From Candidatus Hermodarchaeota archaeon (GTDB taxonomy: Archaea > Asgardarchaeota > Hermodarchaeia > Hermodarchaeales > Hermodarchaeaceae): DNA of 64,000 nucleotides. The notes below the pieces were generated by a model. It made no database searches. It was not told where the DNA came from and worked only from the letters and a program-made list of their open reading frames with translations. Positions 53,654 through 61,352 of this stretch are shown here, one piece after another. The stretch spans positions 138,564-202,563 of the forward strand of contig JAEOTO010000032.1 of assembly GCA_016839805.1 (NCBI GenBank). The letters are read 5' to 3'. Numbering within the stretch: position 1 is the first letter of the stretch; every line of letters starts with the position of its first letter. Made by a program: the position numbers and the translations under genes.

Positions 53654-54088
53654 ATGATGTCAGAACTCTGGTGGCCTAAATTCATTCGAAGACCCCGCCT
53701 ACGAATACGTAGACCTCAATTTCGTGACGTCCAGATGCCTTCCAAGTGGATCATCTTCGCTACGGCTCTTGGAATTTATTATTTCATAGTAAGTGGGGGT
53801 ATGTTTACTTTATCATATCAACCTGAACCCTTCTTTCAAACTTCTGAAGGGCCTCTTTTGCTCTATCCTAGCATTCATCGTCAGTTTCTGATTGAAGGTA
53901 TTGTTGGAGGAGCCATCTATTTCATGGGTTTTCTTGGATTTTATCTTATGTACCAAAGCACCAGGAATATTTATCGACCTCGCTACTCACAGATGATGTT
54001 AGCGTCAGGATTAGTTCTAATCCTTATATCTTTCTTTGGCTGTCAATGGCTAGTTAACATGAAAATATTTTTTGCCGGCGCGATGTAG
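53654..54088 (+). CDS. OSTC/Ost3-like oligosaccharyltransferase subunit
   Basis: 144 residues with three membrane helices (about 29-52, 76-100, 114-140). The order of features follows eukaryotic OSTC/DC2 and the membrane part of Ost3/Ost6: a basic stretch RRPRLRIRRPQF, MPSKWIIFA, a first helix ending SGGM, a lumenal EPxx loop, FLIEGIVGGAIYFMGFLGFYLM and ILISFFGCQWLVNMKI. In eukaryotes this subunit docks the catalytic STT3 to the translocon. Homology was recognised by eye from the remembered family pattern. STT3 itself is not in the window. Start ATG 53654 or the next codon. Confidence 0.75.
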   Translation: MMSELWWPKFIRRPRLRIRRPQFRDVQMPSKWIIFATALGIYYFIVSGGMFTLSYQPEPFFQTSEGPLLLYPSIHRQFLIEGIVGGAIYFMGFLGFYLMYQSTRNIYRPRYSQMMLASGLVLILISFFGCQWLVNMKIFFAGAM

Positions 54089-54099
54089 AATAATTGAGT

Positions 54100-54666
54100 T
54101 TACCAAGGAACATCTTTCACTCTCAATAGATATCCTACCACATTCGCTAATAGATGGATCAATGGGGTCACGATAAGTAAGAATAGGGCTATAATAAACG
54201 GGAGGGGTGTAATGAGAATTCCAAAAATCATTGCAGCCACTAGGAAATCTAATTGATCAATTACTGGTGCCGGTCGTCCTCTGGCGATATTCAAGCGCCG
54301 TTTAATGAATGAACCGATTAAATCTCCAACTAATGCACCCAATGCTACTAGAAATACAAGTGGAACCGACAATAATACAATGGGGTACAACTCCGGTGGT
54401 AAAACAAGATATTGTTCAATCAAAGCTAGTAAAAATGGTGCGGCTAATACTTGAAGAATTCCGAATAAGAACCCAGAGGTTAATCCACAGAAAAAACCTT
54501 CCCAAGTCTTTCCAGGACCTAGAATTCTCCGTTCGTCAATGAACAGACGCCCACCATCAATAGAGTGTTTTGATTTAATCAGCCTTCCAAATACAGCAAA
54601 TCCATTGGCAATGTACGCAGGAAAAATATACCAAAAACCAAGTAATAGAAAAATTGGATGAAGCAT
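54100..54666 (-). CDS. carS: CDP-archaeol synthase
   Basis: 188 residues. Membrane enzyme that activates unsaturated archaetidic acid with CTP to CDP-archaeol, the precursor of archaeal polar lipids. Motifs: LGPGKTWEGFFCGLTSGFLFG (about 50-70), ALGALVGDLIGSFIKRRLNIARGRPAPVIDQLDFLVAA (about 109-145), both signatures of the CarS (DUF46) family. Four to five membrane helices. It converges on the OSTC-like gene with 11 nt between stops, and its start is 19 nt downstream of radB. Confidence 0.93.
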   Translation of the reverse strand: MLHPIFLLLGFWYIFPAYIANGFAVFGRLIKSKHSIDGGRLFIDERRILGPGKTWEGFFCGLTSGFLFGILQVLAAPFLLALIEQYLVLPPELYPIVLLSVPLVFLVALGALVGDLIGSFIKRRLNIARGRPAPVIDQLDFLVAAMIFGILITPLPFIIALFLLIVTPLIHLLANVVGYLLRVKDVPW

Positions 54667-54685
54667 TGGTTTTCACTAACCCAGA

Positions 54686-55378
54686 TTATCTAAACCCTGT
54701 TGACTGTAATTGTAGTGTGAAGATTTCAGGTTCTCCCGCTTCTTCATCTTTAATCAACTTAAATTCTCTATGACCCTTCGATTTTGCTCTTGTAATTTGA
54801 AGTGAATAGGTACTCCAATAGGAACTGATAGAATAAGCCACCGGTTGAAATTCATTCTCCCCACCAATATCACCCCGAACCTGATTGACCACAATAACTG
54901 AAAACGATCGTGATCGCGCTAAATTTGTGATCATACCGAATTGTTGATTCAACCTACGGTTAAGAACCAGATTATCAGACGCTTGTCGATACTCTTTACG
55001 ATATAATGAGACAATTGTATCAAAAACAAGTAGCTGAACATCAGGTGTAAGCAAGGATTCTAATCTAGACACCAAAAGTGCTTGTTCAGTAAAACTAGTT
55101 GGGGACACAACGGTAATCAGGGGCGCAATATTTTCAAACTCTTCTGGAACCAATTGTTTCAATCTTATAATGGGAAATTTACCTTCAGGATAGACGTAAA
55201 AAACACGAAAATTTTTGCGAGCCGCATTAATCGAAAATTGGAGCGCAAGTGTTGTTTTGCCCACACCCCCAGGACCATAGACGTGTAATATTTCAGTGCT
55301 TCTTAACCCCCCTCCTAATAACTCATCTAATACGGTGGCCCCAGAGAATATCAGTTGATTTGAAGGCATTGCACACAC
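54686..55378 (-). CDS. radB: RecA-superfamily repair protein RadB
   Basis: 230 residues. A single RecA-like domain with Walker A YGPGGVGKTT (about 34-43), Walker B VQLLVFDTIVSL and the L2-like region SVIVVNQV, but no N-terminal HhH domain, which separates RadB from RadA. RadB assists RadA in recombination. The promoter region (55385-55403) carries two TCAATGAA units of the repeated intergenic motif. Confidence 0.88.
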   Translation of the reverse strand: MCAMPSNQLIFSGATVLDELLGGGLRSTEILHVYGPGGVGKTTLALQFSINAARKNFRVFYVYPEGKFPIIRLKQLVPEEFENIAPLITVVSPTSFTEQALLVSRLESLLTPDVQLLVFDTIVSLYRKEYRQASDNLVLNRRLNQQFGMITNLARSRSFSVIVVNQVRGDIGGENEFQPVAYSISSYWSTYSLQITRAKSKGHREFKLIKDEEAGEPEIFTLQLQSTGFR

Positions 55379-55434
55379 CTAAAGTTCAATGAAATCAATG
55401 AAATTATTATTATTAATGATACAATAGGAGAGGG

Positions 55435-57342
55435 TTATTGGTTATAAAATGATTTCAATAATTTAAAGAGATGACCATCCTCGTCTTTTGAACGCTTTAA
55501 ATTTTGGAGAATCCAACTAGGTAATAAACTATGACAATAAGGCGTTGAATATCTATCATCTAAAAAGACAATAGCACCGAAATCTTCCAGCCTTCGAACC
55601 GAACGACCAGCAGCCTGCGAAGCAGCCCGCATAGCAGGCAACTGGTACCCATATAACCGTCCCTTCTTGGGAAATTGACGTTCGAAATAATCAACCCGAG
55701 TAATCTCACGTGGGCTAGGTCTGGCGTAAGGTACTCCAACAACGACAACCGTCTCCATCTCCCATCCCGGATAATCCTCACCCTCACTGTTTCGACCCCC
55801 AAGCACACCCAATAGTACAGCTCCATCACTAGCCTTTCTTTTAAATTCCTGAACTAACCGATCATTCTCACTGGATGAAAGACCAGGTTGTTCTACAAAG
55901 AGATCGCGATTAACGCCCGAATCCAATCCAGCAATAAGCAAGGATTGTAGAACTGCGTATGAGGGCACAAAAATCCCAACGTTATGAGGTGTTGCATGAC
56001 ATACTTCAATAAGCCTTTGAGTTATTTTCTCATACATTGATGGAGTCCTATACTTCATTGCAGTTGTTACTCCCAAGCTAATTACAGGAAAGATTTGAAC
56101 GTCATTAAAGGGTGAAGGCAGAGTAAGCATCCGTGTCTTTTCAGGTAACCCGACTAAGTCGATATGAGCACCAATTGGTTGTAATGTTCCAGATAAATGA
56201 ACAGAGGCATGACATGAATTTAATATCGAAGCCGTTACCGATCTAGGATCCAATGCAATTAACTCAAATCGATTTGCTGAACGAGTAGAGCTATTCTTTA
56301 TCAAAAAAAATGCTGCATCTGATCTGCTTGAGAAATAACACCACCTAACGAAAAACTTACCCAAGGAATGAATATAGCTAATAGGGGGCCTACCTTCAAC
56401 TAGAAATTTATTCACTAGCTTTTCTCCGGTTTTCAACAGCTTCGATGAAAAGGATTCTATATTCGCAATATTCATTGAACGTTGAATTTGTAAATTAAAT
56501 TTCTCAGGATCTAGTTTAATTTCCCCTTTACCATTTTCTTCATCAAACAATTTTTCTAGGACTACACCAAAATTGCTTACGGTGGATAAGCGATAGCGTT
56601 TTGCTTCATTTACTGCCTGGCGAATAGAATTAATCGATAGCTTTGCTGAAGCGATTTCTACTGCAATACGAGGTAAATTATGAGCTTCGTCGATGAGAAG
56701 TATTGTGTTTGAGAAAGGTCGTGCAAACGCCTCAAAAAATGAATTATTTATCTGTGGGTCGAAAACCTGATAATAACTCGTAGCAACAATTGTTACAAAT
56801 GGTAATAATCGTTTAGACAGTTCATATGGACAAATTTGTTCATTATGGCATTTTTTACGTAGTTCCAACCCGGTTAACGGAGAAGTACAAAAACTGTTGA
56901 AGAAATGACGATTGCGTTTAATCTTTTTCGAGAGGTTATTATACAGAGCACACCTTCCTGAGCGCTTTAATTGGCTGCATATGAACATAGCAAGCTGAGC
57001 ATTAAATGCATATTTCTGTACCAGGGGATTCAAACACGATGATGTTCTACCACGTAACACTACACCACTAAATCCATTCGACTTCGATAAGGGTAGTAAC
57101 TCTTGCATTACCCGATCCAGTTGTTTGTGAGTCCTAGCAACATATATTATTCCAAAATTCCTTTTTTCTAACAGTGGTAGAACGCCTGATAACGCCGCTA
57201 TTGTTTTTCCAAATCCGTTTGCCGCTTCAACACATAGATGGTTCCCAGCTGCAACATCTTCTCGAATTGCTTCTATGAGGGTAAGTTGACCGGGTCGAGG
57301 AGACGTATAAGGGAAATATGGATTAGTATGATAGGAAGACAT
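55435..57342 (-). CDS. XPD/Rad3-like iron-sulfur DNA helicase
   Basis: 635 residues, superfamily 2. Walker A EAANGFGKT (39-47), DEAH near 225, motif VI QAAGRSVRR. The FeS insert has Cys103, several Cys at 122-152 and a final CHNEQICPYE (Cys165/Cys171), matching the four-Cys cluster of XPD/DinG/FANCJ helicases. Probable role: nucleotide excision or general repair helicase, 5'-3'. It is upstream of radB on the same strand, separated by 56 nt with its own motif-bearing promoter. Confidence 0.92.
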   Translation of the reverse strand: MSSYHTNPYFPYTSPRPGQLTLIEAIREDVAAGNHLCVEAANGFGKTIAALSGVLPLLEKRNFGIIYVARTHKQLDRVMQELLPLSKSNGFSGVVLRGRTSSCLNPLVQKYAFNAQLAMFICSQLKRSGRCALYNNLSKKIKRNRHFFNSFCTSPLTGLELRKKCHNEQICPYELSKRLLPFVTIVATSYYQVFDPQINNSFFEAFARPFSNTILLIDEAHNLPRIAVEIASAKLSINSIRQAVNEAKRYRLSTVSNFGVVLEKLFDEENGKGEIKLDPEKFNLQIQRSMNIANIESFSSKLLKTGEKLVNKFLVEGRPPISYIHSLGKFFVRWCYFSSRSDAAFFLIKNSSTRSANRFELIALDPRSVTASILNSCHASVHLSGTLQPIGAHIDLVGLPEKTRMLTLPSPFNDVQIFPVISLGVTTAMKYRTPSMYEKITQRLIEVCHATPHNVGIFVPSYAVLQSLLIAGLDSGVNRDLFVEQPGLSSSENDRLVQEFKRKASDGAVLLGVLGGRNSEGEDYPGWEMETVVVVGVPYARPSPREITRVDYFERQFPKKGRLYGYQLPAMRAASQAAGRSVRRLEDFGAIVFLDDRYSTPYCHSLLPSWILQNLKRSKDEDGHLFKLLKSFYNQ

Positions 57343-57413
57343 TGGTTAATTCTCATCATTTGATATACCCAAAGGATAAAAACCTCATACAACACCCAAT
57401 GAACGCAAAGCAC

Positions 57414-57449
57414 TTCATTGAGTTCAATATATTTAATGAAATTAATGAG
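57414..57449. repeat. TTCATTGA-type motif cluster in the divergent promoter of the helicase gene
   Basis: TTCATTGA (57414-57421), TTCAATA (57423-57429), TTAATGAA (57433-57440) and TTAATGAG (57442-57449) lie between the divergent starts at 57342 and 57542. Similar units occur at 55385-55403, 58062-58079, 58783-58802 and 63730-63747. Confidence 0.5.
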
Positions 57450-57541
57450 ATATAGATTTGGACCCTGCAAATTATTTACCGACGGATTTTTTAGTATAAT
57501 GAATGAACCGTATACAAAACTGTATCCGTGGAGATAATGAG

Positions 57542-58054
57542 TTGACTGAAAAAAACGAAACAACAGAAACGCGTTCTTGGACCCGCAGAATGCTAGGAGA
57601 CCCGATTACTAAGCTTCTTGCAGACCACAGTAACCTTACTCCAGTACAACTTGAAACCCTTGTTATCGACTATCTAATGGACGGGTTTAGTGGAAAACAG
57701 CTTGATTATGAAACAAAAGCCACTTTACGAGAAGTCAAGCCTGCTTATCAAAGACAGAAAGGCGTTAGTAGAGGTGCATTCAATCGGTCTCTTGCCCAAG
57801 CTCGAAAGAACGTGACAAAATCGATCTTTACATTAGTACTTCTAGGCTATTTAGGACTCTTCGACACTCCATCACTCAAACGTTATCAAGACCTTTCTGA
57901 TAATATTCGAAGCTTTGCGCGGGAATATGACAAAGTTGCGACAACGAAAGAAAAACCAACTGACACTCATATTAATACTCTCAAACAGGCACAAGAAAGA
58001 ATTCTTAAACTCATTGAGACCCTAGCTCAACCTGTCGCCCTAAAGCCTGAATAA
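57542..58054 (+). CDS. Hypothetical helical protein
   Basis: 170 residues from TTG 57542, which is 8 nt after GGAG (57530-57533); the ATG at 57503 is in frame but without that site. The sequence is almost entirely helical (KLLADHSNLTPVQLETLVIDYLMDGFSGKQLDY; GAFNRSLAQARKNVTKSIFTLVLLGYLGLFD) and soluble. Not recognised, though SRGAFNRSLAQARKNV looks like a DNA-binding helix with a Ser-Arg cap. Divergent from the helicase gene, convergent with the next. Confidence 0.65.
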   Translation: MTEKNETTETRSWTRRMLGDPITKLLADHSNLTPVQLETLVIDYLMDGFSGKQLDYETKATLREVKPAYQRQKGVSRGAFNRSLAQARKNVTKSIFTLVLLGYLGLFDTPSLKRYQDLSDNIRSFAREYDKVATTKEKPTDTHINTLKQAQERILKLIETLAQPVALKPE

Positions 58055-58102
58055 GGAAACTCAATGAATTCAATGATTTTTATAAAATGAATCTAGTGAT
58101 CT

Positions 58103-58681
58103 TTACTTAGTCATAGTGTAAACAAGGTTTTCCCCACTGGGAGTACATTCAATACGTTCGGGAGTTTTCATTAAATACCCCATTTTTGTTAGATAATCTA
58201 ACGCATCGTTGATAAAACCGGCGTCAAACCCATGATTAAAAAGAGAGTCTTCTTGAGAAACTCCACCTAATCGTTCTAATAGAACTAACACAGATAGGTA
58301 GCCAAATTGATTGATTAGTTGACTTGCAGCTATAGCTTCGTTGTCCTGAGATCCTGGCCAGAAAGAGATCGGTATCCAACCAATGAAATGATAGAATAAC
58401 ACTTCACCAAAAGCCCTTAACAATTTAAGGATAGGTTCTTCCGTTCCAGGTTGCACAGCTAATACACTTTTACCTAATTTCGCATGCGGGACCTGATCTA
58501 ACACCCCCTCATAATAATAAGTACGAGTAACAACTTGACCGGATTTCAACTGCTGTTTGATTTGCTGTCTATAACCATATAATTCCCGAAAAAACCGAGT
58601 CTTCCGAGACTGATTAGCACCCTTAGGCTGTTTGAAATCAAAGGAGATTACACACAATCTTCTCTTAGGTATAGTTTGCAT
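58103..58681 (-). CDS. Hypothetical protein with possible Cas2-like fold and winged helix
   Basis: 192 residues from ATG 58681, with GAGGG 8 nt upstream (ATG 58702 is too early). The N-terminal half (RRLCVISFDFKQPKGANQSRKTRFFRELYG and TRTYYYEG) resembles a ferredoxin-like beta-alpha-beta unit as in Cas2/PaaX C-terminal domains. The C-terminal half (about 100-190) looks like a wHTH. Both are guesses from secondary structure. A palindromic TTTCATTA-ATTT-TAATGAAA (58783-58802) lies upstream. Confidence 0.5.
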   Translation of the reverse strand: MQTIPKRRLCVISFDFKQPKGANQSRKTRFFRELYGYRQQIKQQLKSGQVVTRTYYYEGVLDQVPHAKLGKSVLAVQPGTEEPILKLLRAFGEVLFYHFIGWIPISFWPGSQDNEAIAASQLINQFGYLSVLVLLERLGGVSQEDSLFNHGFDAGFINDALDYLTKMGYLMKTPERIECTPSGENLVYTMTK

Positions 58682-58782
58682 AGCTAATCCCTCAAGTATC
58701 ACAAGCTAATATCAACACTTAACAGTACTTACCCTAAAAAATCAAGTCATGGAAAATTAGTGAACTCATTATATTTCAATAA

Positions 58783-58802
58783 TTTCATTAATTTTAATGA
58801 AA
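58783..58802. repeat. Inverted repeat of the TCATTGAA-like motif
   Basis: TTTCATTA (58783-58790) and TAATGAAA (58795-58802) are perfect inverse complements with a 4-nt spacer. It lies in the promoter of the 192-residue gene at 58103-58681 and belongs to the recurrent motif set. Confidence 0.5.
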
Positions 58803-58843
58803 TTACCATTTTTAAGGAAACATATACGTTAGACGAACACAAT

Positions 58844-59224
58844 TCAAGATTTGTCCTTAAGCTTTTCATAGATTTCAGGAAATGCTGATCTTATTTTCTC
58901 CTCAACCGCCTTTGCGATGAATCGTGATTTCCCACCAAACCCACTATAAGGACCTTCACCTTTTTTCGTAGCTTCAAGAGCAATAAAATCCAAAGCCACC
59001 TTTATCCAACCTGGTACACTTGCACTAATTGTTTCCCGGCGATTATATTCTTCTTTGAGCCCAAGTCTCTTTAGACCCGATTCTCCGACACGAGATGGGA
59101 GATCATCTAGTTTAATAGGACCAGTATCCAACTCCGCAAAACGTCTTTTTGATTTGGGTTCTTTGCCCTTGTCTTTTTCTTTCTCTTTTTTCATTCGTTC
59201 TCTAACTAAATCCGTAGCTGACAT
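58844..59224 (-). CDS. Small basic protein, partner of the AAA ATPase
   Basis: 126 residues. A highly charged N-terminal 30 residues (RMKKEKEKDKGKEPKSKRRF) is followed by a compact domain (RRETISASVPGWIKVALDFIALEATKKGEGPYSGFGGKSRFIAKAVEEKI) that could be ribbon-helix-helix-like. Not recognised. It follows the AAA ATPase gene by 13 nt, so the pair probably acts together, perhaps as an adaptor or DNA-binding partner. Confidence 0.6.
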   Translation of the reverse strand: MSATDLVRERMKKEKEKDKGKEPKSKRRFAELDTGPIKLDDLPSRVGESGLKRLGLKEEYNRRETISASVPGWIKVALDFIALEATKKGEGPYSGFGGKSRFIAKAVEEKIRSAFPEIYEKLKDKS

Positions 59225-59237
59225 TCTTTATCTTACC

Positions 59238-60557
59238 TCACACAAATGTGGACCCTTTAGTCCAAAGCTCAGTGGCCTGTATTCGACCTGCCTCAGGACT
59301 ATAGATTAGGCCTTGTTTTTCGAATAAATCGAAATCTTCCAACACGCTCTCCCATGAACGATTTTTACTTTCCAGCCATGTTTCAATTTCATCAAGTGAC
59401 CGCGCTGTTGATAGAAACGCTAACAAATCGGTTTGAAACTTATTGAATTCAGCTCGTGCTCGTTTAACTTCCTTTTGTACAAAATGTTGTACGTATTTAG
59501 CATCTATTTCATAGGCGGATAATACCTGATCCAAGCTATAACCATCTTTAACCAGTACTTCCGCACCACGAATAGCGTCTTGAAGAGTCCTTAGTAATAA
59601 TTCAAGCATTATACCGGGATTCCCACCAGAGTAATCGAAAATTCCTTCTAGTGCTCCAGCTGTAAATGGATGGAGAATTTCCTTTACAATTTCGGAATTC
59701 AAATTGATCCTCTTAGCCGTGTCATGTGGGAATCGATCAAAGGAATCTTTCAGATAAGCAAGTCTCCATGCCATGACCTTGATTGCACTTGTTCTATTCA
59801 TCCTACGCATATCATAAATTTCAACAAACCTTCTTCGGATAGCAGATTTTGATCCATGGCCAAGACTTTCACCAACCGAAGATAAGATTTCAAGCGTTTT
59901 CACCGCACTTTCACCTACACGAGTAATGACAGCTAAAGCAAGAACTAGATATCGCCGCCCATCTCGTGTCTTATCGTTGACCATTCGCAACAGGATATCA
60001 ACAATTCTTACACGATTATCAGGCCTTTGCCTTTCTAACTGCCTAAATTCATCAATTAGTAGGACATATGCAGTTCCGTTTTCTTCTGCGTCTGTTCTTA
60101 AAGCTAACAATAAGCGGGACAACCGTTTCGCTACTGAACCACTACGAACTACTCTTACTCCCACGCGGTCAATCAAAAAATCACGAACCGTTTGCTCACC
60201 AATATTTGCATGAACAAGATCGTCAATAAGAGCATCAGCAGAACTTATTCCCTCGAGGCGAACAGCCCTAATGTTTGGTAAGCGATTCAATGATTGCTGA
60301 ATCATTTCAAGAAAAGTAGTTTTCCCGGCACCCAAGGGACCTGATACGACTACACTCGCTGTTTGGTTACGAAGATAGTTAATCGCGCGTTTAATTGCCA
60401 AAGCCTCTTCTTCTGGTACAACATACAGGTCAGAAGAATCAATACCGAACAACTCGATCCTTTCGTTCTTAAATCCCCATAAAGAAAGCATTTTTTGATC
60501 GAATTTTTGTGTCTGTTCTACTAGCCGATCCAGTTCACTCAGACCTAACACACCCAA
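59238..60557 (-). CDS. AAA+/Orc-like ATPase
   Basis: 439 residues. Walker A SGPLGAGKTTF (about 72-82), Walker B VLLIDEFRQL (about 165-174), sensor-like region LALAVITRVG, and a basic RRRFVEIYDMRRM. The C-terminal half (about 270-439) is helical and ends in a winged-helix-like segment. It is related to the broad Orc1/Cdc6-STAND group but not a standard Cdc6. A perfect 18-bp palindrome stands 73 nt upstream of the start, and a small basic protein follows in the operon. Function unknown: initiator, segregation or defence ATPase are options. Confidence 0.72.
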   Translation of the reverse strand: MGVLGLSELDRLVEQTQKFDQKMLSLWGFKNERIELFGIDSSDLYVVPEEEALAIKRAINYLRNQTASVVVSGPLGAGKTTFLEMIQQSLNRLPNIRAVRLEGISSADALIDDLVHANIGEQTVRDFLIDRVGVRVVRSGSVAKRLSRLLLALRTDAEENGTAYVLLIDEFRQLERQRPDNRVRIVDILLRMVNDKTRDGRRYLVLALAVITRVGESAVKTLEILSSVGESLGHGSKSAIRRRFVEIYDMRRMNRTSAIKVMAWRLAYLKDSFDRFPHDTAKRINLNSEIVKEILHPFTAGALEGIFDYSGGNPGIMLELLLRTLQDAIRGAEVLVKDGYSLDQVLSAYEIDAKYVQHFVQKEVKRARAEFNKFQTDLLAFLSTARSLDEIETWLESKNRSWESVLEDFDLFEKQGLIYSPEAGRIQATELWTKGSTFV

Positions 60558-60629
60558 TTACATAGAAGAAAAGATGTGAGTACATACTATAAATTTATTG
60601 ATAGCATTGGAAATCAATAAGTAATTAAA

Positions 60630-60647
60630 TTCAATGAATTCATTGAA
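60630..60647. promoter_or_regulatory. Perfect 18-bp palindrome, candidate operator
   Basis: TTCAATGAATTCATTGAA is exactly self-complementary and lies in the 113-nt gap upstream of the AAA ATPase gene, between it and the XRE-CBS regulator. A near copy with two differences is at 63730-63747, and half-sites recur at other intergenic places. Confidence 0.6.
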
Positions 60648-60670
60648 AATTATAATAAACCACTTATTCG

Positions 60671-61261
60671 CTACCTTGTAAAGGCGATGATATCAATTTT
60701 TGTGATTATTCCGGCAGGTCTGTCTTCATCCATTACTAACAATGCCTCAACGCCTGAGGCTATTTTCGAAAAAGCAGTTTCGGCACTTTCATTGATATCA
60801 ATTTTGGGAAAAGGGTCATCCATTATTTCATGAACTGACAATGCAAAAACCTTCTGTGACTCCATTGTTGTTAGTCTGCGAAGAATGGTACCTTCGCTAA
60901 TACTTCCAACAGTTATATTGCCTTTCATTACGGGAAGCTGGGAAATCCCTAATCGCCTCATAATAATAACCGCGCGCCGAACTTTTTCGTTTGGGCCTAT
61001 GAAGACCAAAGGATGAAGTTTTGAAGTTTGCCCCTTCCACCTTAAAAGATCCCGAATGCTAGAGTGGGATTTTTTTTGGCTCTCTATTTCGACAAGAATG
61101 CGTTTCAATGTAGATACGCTCGGATTCACCTGCCCCTTTTCAATACGTGCTACTAAGGATTGGCTTATTCCAACACGTGCAGCAAGCTCCGCTTGTGTTA
61201 GACCCACCTTCTTTCGAAGTTCTTGTAATTCTTTAGGTGAGGGAACTCGATATTCAGCCAT
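60671..61261 (-). CDS. XRE-type HTH regulator with tandem CBS domains
   Basis: 196 residues from ATG 61261; the open frame continues 54 codons upstream but that part overlaps the hypF region and is not protein-like. HTH: ELRKKVGLTQAELAARVGISQSLVARIEKGQVNPSVSTLKRIL (about 14-56). Two CBS motifs follow (about 80-130 and 137-193), typically binding adenosyl compounds. Archaeal HTH-CBS proteins are common and regulate by nucleotide sensing. Divergent from hypF with about 90 nt between starts. Confidence 0.9.
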   Translation of the reverse strand: MAEYRVPSPKELQELRKKVGLTQAELAARVGISQSLVARIEKGQVNPSVSTLKRILVEIESQKKSHSSIRDLLRWKGQTSKLHPLVFIGPNEKVRRAVIIMRRLGISQLPVMKGNITVGSISEGTILRRLTTMESQKVFALSVHEIMDDPFPKIDINESAETAFSKIASGVEALLVMDEDRPAGIITKIDIIAFTR

Positions 61262-61352
61262 CTTAAAGCACGCACCACTAACATATACTACTGATAACAA
61301 CTCCAAAAGAATTAATACCCTGCTTTTGCGGGTGAATGGGGAGATGACACCG

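Noticed and set aside
61056..61343. N-terminal extension of HypF from 61056
   Set aside because: The added residues overlap the HTH-CBS gene on the other strand and do not resemble HypF; the acylphosphatase domain begins just after ATG 61353.
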